Shown here: piece by piece, positions 7,199 through 18,300 of the stretch
Numbering within the stretch: position 1 is the stretch's first letter
How the letters are laid out: each line of letters opens with the position of its first letter
NCBI GenBank assembly: GCA_000310025.1
Contig: FN648678.1
Coordinates: 1-27,832, forward strand
DNA: 27,832 bases
From: Ectocarpus siliculosus
Taxonomy: Eukaryota > Sar > Phaeophyceae > Ectocarpales > Ectocarpaceae
Direction of reading: 5' to 3'
The notes under the pieces: model-generated
Told to the model about the DNA's origin: nothing
The model's database searches: none
The model's input: only the letters and a program-made list of their open reading frames with translations
Translations under genes and position numbers: made by a program

Positions 7199-9648
7199 CT
7201 TACACGAATGCGCTTGTGGTGCTGCTGCTGGTGCAGTAATGGCAACGACTCCCGTCTATGTTAATTATTCGGCAGTGCATGCACGCGACAATGACATCCT
7301 GGCGCCTGGCACAAGAAAAATGGGGTCTTGGACATTGTTTTTCCCGTGGTACAGTTTGTTTCTAGGTGACCTCTCCCCATACAGCAATAATAAAAGTATC
7401 CGCGACGTCTCTGTCCATGGTCCGCCTCGTGGGGTGATTGTCACCGACCAGGAAGCTGTAGGACGCTCAGAAATTGCGGGCGCGAGAGTCTAGCACAGCG
7501 GCCTAACCTGAAGAGACATAAACCCGTCTGCTGGGATCATATTTTTTGCCTCGGGCGCAGGTTTGGGTTTCACCGATGATCCCTCCAATGACAATGTGAC
7601 ACACCCGCCACACGCTGTATGTGTGGCTCCCTCCCCAGTGCTGCCTTGCCCCTCCGAGCGGTGTTGCGTGTTTAGCTGACTGCTTCCTCTGTTTCTCCTG
7701 GATTGAACCGAGCAACTGCTCTGTCCGTGTGGGTAGGAGATCCCCGCTTTTTTTGTTCCTGGCTTACCTCTACAACTCCCGCGGGAAAGGGGTCGAAGTA
7801 TCCTAGATTTTGGGGACAAATGCCTGTCAAGCACGGCCATCTGTTGTCGGAGCCCGACCAGAACCGGTGCGACGAAAAGTACCCTGATTAACTTCCTCCT
7901 CACAAGCCAGCAGATCGTAAGTCGGTGCTCTTTAGACCTCGCTCTGGTCGAATATAGGCGATTATTTTTTTACGGGCCATAATCAGGCGGAAATTGCAGA
8001 ATGTCCCCTCCATCGCGTTGGTTGGAAGAGCCCGATATTTCCAGCCGAGTTTTCCCTCCTAATTTAGGGACGAAGAGGAAAAACGTCATGCTTCGCGCTC
8101 CACGCTCCGCGGCTCATTATTACTTCTGTACCGAACAAGGGTTCTTGTGGCTCTCGCAGGCTACCTCAGAAGGTCGCCAGTATGCTGACGCTCACTTTCC
8201 CCCCTTTGTGCCTCGGCCGAGATGCTGCTCTTGTATATCCCGGCCACCTTGCTCTAGGCCATCGTGCAGTGTAGTCGTTCCATCTATTCTGGCTATGTTT
8301 GACTTTTCAGCGTGGTTGCACAGCCGGAAAGTCACACCGGAGCCTTTTTTTTTATTGGCCTCTTCTTTCCTCTCTCGGGGGTTGCCTTCGTTTGGTATTC
8401 TAGGTCTATTTTGCACTAGGTCAAGCACTAGACCACCGGGGCGACCGGTCGTAACAGTCAGTAGATTTATGCCAGTTCGAGAAAATGTGTTTATACAACG
8501 GGTCTGCCCCTTGACTCCGAATACGTTTACGGTTACAGCTGAAAACGGGGAGGAATCCACGTAATCGAGTAGACACGTACTCTATGCTCCGGCAGGTGCA
8601 ATGTTTTCCAATTTTCGGGTACTTTTCTGTGGCGATATTGACGACAAGCCTCCGGCTCTTTTTCTGTGTAAGCGGAAGCGTAGAAAGAATCCTCTCCGCG
8701 TGGCTGACAGTGCAATATCGTCATGTACTCGGAGGATTATTATCAAACAGCCTCGTCCTGTAACCAGGTCAGTATGTGCCTTTTCGATAAGTCCAGTCCT
8801 GCCTGTGCTATATTTCATATTTCGTGCTCGAAGGGCTGCAGCTATTTGAATCGAGATGCATTGTCAAAGGGCCGTGTTTGGAGGAGCGAAATATATGCAA
8901 AAATTCAGTCGGTCCAGGATATGCCTTCAACAGCAGCAGGCGGGGCCTGAGTTGGAAATGTGCCCTCTCACGCAGTACGCCGGTTATGCGCGGCTACCCC
9001 CGCCTAAATGGGCGTGCTATTGCCCTGGTCGCCCTTATATCTGCACAGAACCAGTTCTCGTTTATCCGAGAGCTTTTGACGCGTCCTGGATCTCGACCCC
9101 TGACGTTTTTTCTTCATCGTACCACCTAAGTCGCCATTCTGTAGGGGAGTAGCCTAATCTGTGTGATCACAGAAAATTCCATAGCAACAAGAGCAGACCA
9201 ACGTGTTGTATTGTGGTTGCGTACTTCGCTTGTCTAACATTCTTTTTTGGCCTTCCTGTCAAAGTATCTATTGGAAGTGAGGGTTAAGTTTTTTCTCGAG
9301 ATACAGGCAGGCAATCAAATAGAAAACCTGGCAGATCGAGCTGAGTAATTCAAGTAGTTACAATCACGACACTACGGACCCCACCCAAGGCTACGGGCAT
9401 CCGAATCTATGTTCGAGTCTGATGTAGCCGATCCCGCGCCGTGACTTACGTTTCGCGCTTGATTGTAGCCGACCCCGCGCTGTGATGTGGCTGAGTGCGG
9501 CACATCTTGCAAACCCGTTGCGTTGTCGTCTTCGGCAAGAATGCCATCGTCACCTCCCCCTGGTGGGTGCATTCCCACTTATCACTGCCAAGCGTCGGCG
9601 CCGTATTCCCTGCGTCGTGTTGAGGAGATAGGCCCTCTCCCCTGCTCT

Positions 9649-9741
9649 GCCGTTGAAACTGTTTTGGACTCCGCCGCGAACACGCACATAATTCGTAGGA
9701 GTGCAAGGCTCTTGGTGCTTTCGCGCCACCGCCCAAATTGA
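9649..9741 (+). pseudogene. Second protease-like fragment
   Basis: The frame reads VETVLDSAANTHIIRRSARL before a stop at 9739-9741. It aligns with the fragment at 6971 over the DSAA-T-I-S-L pattern. No further retroelement domain follows in frame. It is short, so chance similarity cannot be excluded. Confidence 0.25.
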
Positions 9742-10159
9742 GCGATTCCAAGGCAAAGTTCAATATAGATTGCAGAGGTAGTAGGTGAAAAATGCACTCA
9801 TCACTGCTGTGTTACATTGTGTTCATTGAAGGATCAGGAGAAGGTCGGGCGTTCATCTACATGTATCTACACTTTGAAGAAGATAATACTTATTTTTTGT
9901 TAGCGCTTGCCGCGCCACCGTCATCATGAGTATATCTACCGCGAAGGGAGCCATGTCAGATCAAAAACAACTTGCATGAAGGCTGTTCCCCAACTCCAGC
10001 TGGGCATTCCTTCTCGTGTGAGTACAAGGCCCCAACGACATGTTTTCAATTTGTGGGGGAGTGATACTGCTCAAGGAAATCAGGACAACCCCGGCAATTA
10101 GTTTATAGACCAAATCCATTACTGTGGAATATTTTAAGCCCATAGAATGGAAAATGATC

Positions 10160-10624
10160 GTGCAACTCAGAGAGTGTGGATATTCGATATGGGAACTCAG
10201 TAGAGGACACCATGGAACAGCGACCGGCGCGTCGGCACGCCCAGATCTGTTGCCCGCGGCGTGCTGTAGACGGCAGCTGCTGCTGCCCGAATATGCAAGA
10301 ACCTGGGTCCTACCACTATCCACTGCTGTGCTCACCGTCACAGGCCCAAACCTCCTGAACTGCGGGTACACAGCAGTAGCTGCCGCCACCGACCGCCTGG
10401 AATGGCGGCCAGTTTGAGGGACTGGGTCTGTGACAGCACGTACAGCTTGGATTGTGAATGGTATAGATCCCGAGGTTGGCACAGATTTACCGGCATTTCG
10501 GGATTCGACTGTATCCTTCGACAGTACGGCCCCAGCGACAAACATGGGCGTGCCAACGAAAAGTTGACTTCTCCGTGGAGTCCTCTGCTGATTTCCCATG
10601 GGACATCCACTCTCTGATGCAAAG
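10160..10624. repeat. Long imperfect palindrome (~465 bp)
   Basis: The left and right halves are inverted copies. Matching blocks include TCAGAGAGTG (10167-10176) with CACTCTCTGA (10608-10617), CAGTAGAGGAC (10198-10208) with the complement at 10580-10590, GTCACAG (10337-10343) with CTGTGAC (10428-10434), and GCCGCCA with TGGCGGC near the centre (about 10394). Pair sums are nearly constant (20771-20788), so indels are few. Translated in the same relative frame the arms still resemble each other: GNSVEDTMEQR on the left and GKSAEDSTEKS on the right. This is likely a foldback/MITE-like element or an inverted duplication of a once-coding segment. Confidence 0.75.
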
Positions 10625-10896
10625 AACTTGCTGAAAGCACCCACCGTGTCGCCTGTGTTGTGTTGGAATTGACAGGTGGAATTTTCTGGCTTGAGTGTGG
10701 AGAAGGTGCAGGGAGGTAGACTGCGTAATTTGCTGCCAAAGACATGCCCCAGCCACTGCTCTGTGCTACAACTGGAGTATTTTCTTCTGCGGGGCGCTTC
10801 CTAGCCTGTCGTATGTGTCTCGTGTGTGATCGATGAGTGCTCTATCGGAATGTCGGTCGAAATCAATATCGTAGTCATTACCCTGTATTACTGTTA

Positions 10897-12311
10897 GACC
10901 TCGAGATTACACCGCTAGTGACCAACAAATACCGTACAACGACCAGCGCAAAAACCTGTTTGAATGGCTCGGTGGAGAAATTTTAATTTACTTTGCTGTA
11001 GACCAGAAAACGGGGGAACTAAGTTCTGGCGCCAGGCGGAGAGTTGACTCACCTGCCTACAGACCATTCTCGAGGGATCACCAGGACCACACGTTTCTTG
11101 CGTCCTCTCAAAGACCGAAAACATGCGTTTTTTGTTAGAGTGTTTTTTGTGGGTCTTTGTCCGGTGCTCATTTTTTCTCCCATGAACTCAAAAATCTGTT
11201 CCTGGTGACGGCTACCTATGGTTTCTGCGCACACAGCACAAAAAACCGCATCCCATTCCAACATGTTGCTGTTGAAAGGCGCGTCCCCCCGTTTGGCCTA
11301 TCATGGGCATAATTTTGTGGAGATGATCACAAAAAAATCATGGCCGAAAATGAAAGAGAGCATGTTTTTTTCAAGATTTCGTTGGTTGAAGGCGCCTTTT
11401 GGGAGCGCACCGGAGACACGATTGGACATGCACACGAAGGCTGTCGAGGGCATCGACTATGCACGCTCAGACACCTGAAAACGGCAGCCGCGGCCAAGCG
11501 GTGTCGACATTCGTTGCTTCGTAATGGGGGCGCATGACACATGTTGAAAATAAAAAAAAAGCGTGCCGATTTCACACGGCATATTCAAGCTTAGTTTCAC
11601 CCTTCTCGCGCCGTCCACAAGCTGCCACGGGCGATCCTGAGCACACGCGCCGCTAGCCTTGCACACACTGATTATCGGAAGCTATCGACTTTGCTCCTCC
11701 TCGATGAATTGGTCCCGATATGTGCGTGAGCGTGTTTTGGTGGAAGCAAGAGGTTTGGGTCTGGTTTGGCTGACGAACTGGCGCCAGGCTCCAACTTCAA
11801 GATTTTCCGAAAACATGCTAACGTACATATCGGGACCAATTTATCGAGGACGAGCAAAGTTGATAGTTTCCGAGAATCACTGGGCAGGTTTAGCGGCGCT
11901 TTTGCTCAGAATCGCGTGTGGCAGCTTGTGGGCAACGGCAGAACGCATAGAAACAGCGCCTGGAACCCTCTGATGGTAAGATTTTTTTTCGTGTTTTTAC
12001 GCATATATTTCGACTTTGCTGCTGCTGTGAATACATGCATATGCTTGCGCTGCTGCTCCAGCTGATGGGCTATACTAGTTGGCACATGACCTTTCCTGGT
12101 GGTCTGGCTGTGTGTGTTGTGTGCAGTGCACGTTGTACGCTTTGGTGTCGTTGAAAAAAAGTTTACAGGTGGAGTCGTGTTTTTTCCGCGTTTTGGTGAC
12201 GTAGCCACCTGTTTTAGAGAGCGTTGATCGGTTAGTTTGAACTGGCTCTAGTCTGATGGGCTACCGACCACGGACACCTTTTTGACCAAAACAATTTGTT
12301 ATCTCGAGGTC
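10897..12311. mobile_element. TIR-bounded non-autonomous DNA element (1,415 bp, TA target site)
   Basis: The left end GACCTCGAGATTACA and right end TGTTATCTCGAGGTC are inverted repeats differing at one base, and each is bordered by TA (10895-10896 and 12312-12313). The match extends two bases outside (GTTA / TAAC). A TA duplication with short TIRs fits Tc1/mariner-type elements, but no transposase frame or DDE motif is seen inside, so the element would be non-autonomous. It carries an internal long palindrome and several smaller hairpins, such as TTTTGTG..CACAAAA near 11314-11336. The superfamily is uncertain. Confidence 0.55.
11545..11990. repeat. Long imperfect palindrome inside the TIR element
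   Basis: Arms 11616-11770 and 11777-11930 are inverted copies with centre near 11773. Examples are AATTGGTCCCGATATGT (11707-11723) with its complement at 11825-11841, and CACAAGCTGCC (11616) with GGCAGCTTGTG (11920-11930). Weaker similarity, including A-rich stretches, extends outward to about 11545 and 11990. Arm identity is roughly three quarters by eye. A centre at 11773 is not the centre of the surrounding element (11604), so this is probably a separate foldback unit nested within it. Confidence 0.75.
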
Positions 12312-12354
12312 TAACTGCGATGATTTATTCTTCTTCCGTCAACAACTCTTGTAT

Positions 12355-15300
12355 ATGAAACATTTGACGATAGCAGCGGAAAGCACAACCACGAACGCCG
12401 GAGGAGGGAGACCGGAGTCGGTGGCCACAGTCCATCCGATCGGTGGGACAGCAGCATCCGCATCAGCACCTGACCCGGTGGCAGCTGCACACCAAGGAGA
12501 AAAACCCAAGCCGAGTGGCTCGCCCAGAGTGGCGGTGCCTAAGCGAAAGCTTGAAGACGCTTCCGCTCCCGCAAGCGGAGAGCTAACACAATCCCACAAG
12601 CGGAAATCGTGAGTTTTCTTGGCGCCCGTCCAGCGTATGTCCAAAACGGTGTACGCTGGGGCTTGGTTGACCCTCTGGGTGTGTTAGGTGTACCAAGTCA
12701 TCGATATGTTATACGTCCACAACGCGCAAGGAACTTTCCTCGCTATCATGTTGGGGTCCCTTGAACTGCCCCGGCTTTTGTCATTGTGGATTCATATTAT
12801 TTCTTAACCTTCCAAGGTCTGCCGCTCGCTTCTTGTTATCCCATGTTCGTTACGATCGCTCGACAGATCGAAGAACGTCAGAGAGCGGCCGGCACAGACA
12901 GGAGCAATATCGCTAGCGGCGGCATCTGCGAAAACGGTGGGGACGTCTGTGGCCGCTGCGGCAGCGACGAGCCCAAAAACCCCCTCTACCGACCCAACAG
13001 TGACGCAAGTTTTTCCTACCCTTGGTCTGACTCCAGCGTCTGTAAACACCGCCTCAGCACCTGTGCTGGGCGCACCGAGCGGTGACCCCGCAGTCCTCCA
13101 CATGCTGAGCCCTTCCCGGCCGGATCCGGGGACAGCCGGTGGTGACTCGGTAGCACGAGCAGGTATTGCTGTACCAGCGGCAGCGCTGGGAGTTAAGCCG
13201 CCAACCCCGATGCTGGCGCAAGACCCCCAACCGGTAGTTCTGCTTTCGAAAGATGGAGTCCATGCTTCAGCTGGAGGAGGGCCAGCGTTACCAAGAGCAA
13301 CAGACGTGCAACCTACCGGTCTCCCATCGGCGCACGCTCCCGTCGGAGATCTGGGGTCAGCACTTCTAGACTCAAGCGCGGCAGTGGCAACAACGGCAGC
13401 GACCGGGACGGCACCGCCGACGGTTGACGTGACGGCCGCGCCCATCACTCAGAGTAGTTCTTCTCTGGCGCCGGCTTCCGCAACGCTTGAAAAGGCTTCA
13501 GCAGGGGCAGCAGCAGGGAGCACATCATCGGCGGCACCCTTGCATGTTTCTCATGGTCGTCCCCCGCCAGCGACGGCAACGCCAGTTGTAGAGACGGCGC
13601 CACCTTCGTCAACAGCGGCATCGGCGGAATCAGAGGCAGCGCGAAACGTCACAACCCCTGCTCTGCTGTGGTCTCACGGTATGCTCGCGTCAGATGAAAG
13701 CTCAGGTATGCCAAGGAAGGCCTCGGGTAGAGAAGGGTTAACAGCACCACCAGCAACAAGCGTTGGACCCCAAGCCCCACACGTGGTGCAAGGCGTTTCT
13801 GTGCAGGGTGGGAATTCCACCGTTTTGGACGTTACCGCAGGAGCACCAGCGGCTGAGGCAGATCCAAGCGCGGGCACTCCAGCAGCGGAAGCCGCTTTCC
13901 CCGCGGGTCCATCTTCGGATGTGGGCATGGCATCGGAAGAACCGAAAACAGCCGCGGCAGCAGGCATTGCTCCAGCTTCGGCAGTTACTTACACTTGTCC
14001 GCTGGCATGTCCGACCTCACCGGTGCTAATGCCGTCGTCTTTAGAAACAGCGAAGACGGAAGCAACAGGCAATACTCTCCCGACCCAGCCGGCGGCTCAA
14101 GGTTCTTCACAGGCCTGTTCGACCTCGCCAGTTGCGGACACGAAACCGCCAAGAATAGCAGCCGCTGAAGCTGCACCTACGAAACAAGGAGTAGCACCAG
14201 CGTTGCTAGCGGCTCAAGGTGCTTGCCCCGTGAGTGTGAGCTTATCAGGAGAAAATGCTCCCTTGACCGTTGTAGCCGCCTCGGAGACGAGGGTACCACC
14301 GACGTCAACAGTTTCTGTGGCTTCACCGACGGTGCACGACCCCCCAACTCGCGACCTGGTTCAACCGCCGTCTCCACATGATGGTGTAAACAGCGCCACG
14401 TCACTTGCGACCCCAGCTGCGGCCACGGTTTTGGTAGAGAAAACAGCATCCCCTTCAGAACCTGCAACACGCACCGGCGACCCCATGACGCCGGCGGGAG
14501 GGGCCGAGACCGTCGCTGCTCGCAGTCAGACTCAGGCTGTTGGCGCCGTCTCTCTTGGCATGACGGAAGCGGCGACAACGGCTCTGTCGGAAGAAGCGGA
14601 GTCTCCATTAGAACCTGGGGAGATAAGATTAGATTGGCCACTGGCGGTGGGATTGACGGCGAACAGCGCATCTGGCGGCGAGACTGAAAGTGTCAATCCA
14701 ATCTCTCCTAGTAAGGCTGTAGCGCCGACCACGGTTTTGCCCGCAGGATCGCTTTCTTCGGCAGAGCCCGCTCTAAACAGTATTAAGTTTACGGTGGCGG
14801 CGGGCGGGGCCGAGATCATGGCTGCTGGCAATCAGACTCAAGCTGCTGTCGCCACGTCTCTTGCTACGGTGAGAGCAGCGGGGACGGCTCCATCGGAAGA
14901 ATCGCGGTCTCCCTCAGAACCCGCCGAAAGAAGTGCAGAGTCGACACTAGAGCGGGGGTTGACTGAGAGCATCGCACCTGGCGCCGAGAGTCAGAGTGCT
15001 GGCTCCATGTCTTTTGGTACGGCCGCAGTGCCGGCAACTGCTCCGCGTGAGAACGCATCTTCAGCGACTGTAAATCACGTTGACAAGATAGTGACGCCCA
15101 TTGACCGGAGCAAGAGGACAGGTGCTGGCAGTCAGGGTGGTGCTGGCACGACGTCTCTTGATACGGCGGGAGTGGCAGCCGAGGCCCCATCGGAAGAACC
15201 GCAGTCTCCCTCAGAACCTACCGAGAGAGTTGCAGAGTCGACGACGACGACGGGGTTGACCGTGAGTATCGCTCCTGCTGGCGGGACTGAACATGCTGAC

Positions 15301-18300
15301 ACCATGTCTCCTGGTACGGTTTCGGTGATGGCCACTGCTCTGCGGGAGACAACATCATCTCGTGCAGAGCCTGCCGAGCATGTCGACCAGACGACGGGAC
15401 CTGTGAGAGGGGGCGAGTTCATTGCTGCTGACAGTCAGGCTCACGATGCTAGCGCCACGCCTCTCAGCACGACGGAAGCGGAGGCCACGGCACTATCGAA
15501 AGGAGGGCCGTCTCCCCCAGAGCCGGCGAAGAGAATGGCAGCGTCGACGTCGGCGACGGGATTGACCGAGAGTGTTGCTCCTGCCGACAACCTTCCGCGT
15601 GCTGACCCCGTGTCTCCTGCTGTGCCCGCGGTACATGCCACAGATTTGTGTGAGGTAAAACCATCTCCTGCAGAGCCCGCCAAGCACGTCGACCACACGA
15701 CCGCGCCGGTGGGAGGGGGTGCGTGCATTGCTGCTGGCAGTCAGGCTCACGATGCGGATGCCACGTCTGCTGGTGCGGCCGAAGCGGCGGCCATGGCATT
15801 GCCGGAAGGAGTGCCGTCTCCTCCGGAGCCAGCGAAGACAACTGCAACATCGACGTCGGCGGCAGGTTTGGCCGAGCGTATCGCTTCCGACGGCGACATT
15901 CAAAGTGCTTACGCCGTGTCTACTGGTTCGTCTGCGGCGTCGGCCACAGTTTTTTCTGCAGAAATTCGTCCGTCAGAGCCTGCAGAGAAGTGTTCCAAGA
16001 CGACTGCGGCTGCGGAAGGGAGCAAACGCATCGGTCTTCACCCCGACACCAATACAAATGGCACCGGCACGTCCGCTTTGGCCGCCGGGTCGGCCACTGT
16101 TTCTCCTGCAGGAAAGCCTTCTTCGTCAAAACCTTCGACGACGTCTACGCAGACGGCGACGGTGGCGGCGACGGTGGCGGGAGGCGACGAGTGCGTCGCT
16201 CCAGGTGGTAAAACACATGCTGATGCCACAGGCACATCTGCTGCTACAGGCACATCTTCGGCCACCGTTTTCTCCACTGGATCGCCATCTTCTTCGTCGG
16301 AGCCGGAACCTGCAAAAGCAAGCACGAACAAGGCTACCACGGCGGAGGTGGGCGAGCGCACCGCTCCTGGCGACGAGACTCAAGATAATGATGCCATATC
16401 TGGTACGGCTGCCGGGTCCTCCGAGGCTTTCTCCGCAGAAGCGCCTTCTTCTTCAAAGCCCCCAAAAGCAAGAGCGAAGACGACGACGTCGGCGGGAGGG
16501 GTTGACACCATCGCTCCCCGCACGGCGACGAATGTGAAAGCCACGGGCGCATCCACAGCAGTATCGACGCCGACTTATGCAGCCACTGCTTCATCTGGAG
16601 AAAGTCCGAGGGTTTCAGAATCGACGCAAGAAATTGTGGAGACGACGGCTGCGGTAGAGGCGGTCGCGAGCAGCTCTTCCGGCGGACGGACCCAACCAGG
16701 TGCGGTGGACGCGGGGACAAATGCTTCGTCTACGGATATCTTGCACCCTTTGAAGCCCAAAACGAAACGTGCGAAGGCAACCGCGGGGGCTCCAGTGACG
16801 AAGAACAGCACCCCCGGCAACGAGACACAAGGTCCCGTCCCTACTCCTCCTGGCATGGCGGTGGCCGTGGCGGCTGCTACCCCCCCTGAAGAATCGCCCT
16901 CATCTTGTGAGCCTGCCAAGAAAAGAGCGAAGACGACGACAGCATCGGGGGTGAAGGCCGTCGCGTCTGGGACCGATACTCCCAACGCCGCCGCGAAGGC
17001 TGCTGACGCAGGTGTGGTGACAGCTGCTTCGTCTCAAGAAATGCTGCCGCCTCTAGAGCGTGTGGAGATTGGTGCACGAATGGCGGCGGCGGGCGGAACC
17101 GATGGTGTCCCTTCTGGCAGCGAGACTCAAACTGCTGCAACCACCGACAGTCAAGGTGCTGACGCCACTCCTTTATCCAGCGTGAGCTCCTCCTCGCTTG
17201 CCGGGGGTGATCAAGTTGCAGAGGCCGCCACTGGCGCAAACTCTCAAGCCAGCGCCAACGTCGACGCAGGCCTTCGAAGAGGACCAGGGGGCGGGAAGAA
17301 GATCTCAATGGGGCCAACCCCTGCTTCTGCTGCCAACGCTAGTTCTTCAGTCACAGCTAAGGGTAGAGGTGGTGGCGGAAAGAAGAAGAGCAAACGGCGA
17401 GACTTTTCCGCCCCTCCACCGCCCCGGTCAAAGCCGCGCAGGGGGCAGTCCGAGTCTCCTGGCCCTGCTCACTCGGTGGAGGAGTACCTGGCCAACACCA
17501 AGAAAGGGACAGAGGCCGTGGCATCGATAAAGGAAGGGACAGGTGCGTGTAGGTTGTGAGGCTAGTAATTGGTGGTGTTGCTTATTGCATGACATCGTGT
17601 TTTTGGTATTAAGATCTCGAAAGAAACCACTGCGCTTGGTCGCATGCGCCTTCTCCGGTCTACTGCACCCTTACACTGTCGCCCTGCTCAACTCGCAGTG
17701 TTCTGGATCAAGTTTAGCGACACCAGGGAGGCGTGGGTGGAATGCGCGGTGGTTTCAAAGGTGCGTCATGTGCCACGTTACACATTCCTTGCACGCGCGT
17801 GTCGGTCCCTTCAAACCACCAATGTACCTTGGCGCGAGTGGTGCCGGGGTTGGAAAGGCTTCACATGCTTATGTATAGAAAGTTCTGCTCCTCAAGGTAT
17901 CCTGTAAAGATCCTTCCGCTTTGATTGGATTGCTTTTTGACGGCCTCTGTCACTCCGTCGACGGCGCTTTCGGCAAAATGCCGTTGGGTTCATTAGTCCT
18001 TGACAATGTTAGAGTGTGTTGACGCGCGCTGTTCGCCAAGCTGGAAAATTGAGGTATGCCCAGCTTCAATCACGACACATACGGTAGACCCGCTGGACGG
18101 AGCGTCATTTGAGGGCAACCGTTTTGAGGTATTCCCACACTTTGCTGACAGGACGTGGTCTATGTTGTGACCTAGCTTTCGTTCGACAAGTCGTCATTCC
18201 CGCAATCATATGGCCAATCTCTCTTGCCAGCCCAGGATTGATATCACGAAGCTTCTAACCAAACCATCATCCTCGTACCACCGGCGCGTCTCGTACCCAA

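Larger units (their letters stand above)
5891..10159. other. Long region without a convincing intact gene
   Basis: I see only remnants here: two protease-like retroelement fragments (separate entries), a poly-A run near 6921-6935, a short direct repeat of about 22 bp (9423-9444 and 9464-9485), and scattered open frames. The longest ATG-started frame is 8001-8564 (187 codons), with no recognisable domain and a length expected by chance in a window of this size. The region could be intergenic, or a long intron if the coiled-coil exon belongs to the large downstream gene. Confidence 0.5.

Noticed and set aside
7490-7903. 137-codon frame on the - strand
   Set aside because: It starts with GTG, has no recognisable domain and no splice or promoter support.
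8001-8564. 187-codon ATG-started frame on the + strand
   Set aside because: It has no domain and no gene-like context, and a frame of this length is expected about once by chance in a window of this size. An antisense frame over the same bases is similarly open.
9961-10644. 227-codon frame on the - strand
   Set aside because: It starts with GTG and spans the palindrome, so its openness partly reflects duplicated sequence; no domain was recognised.
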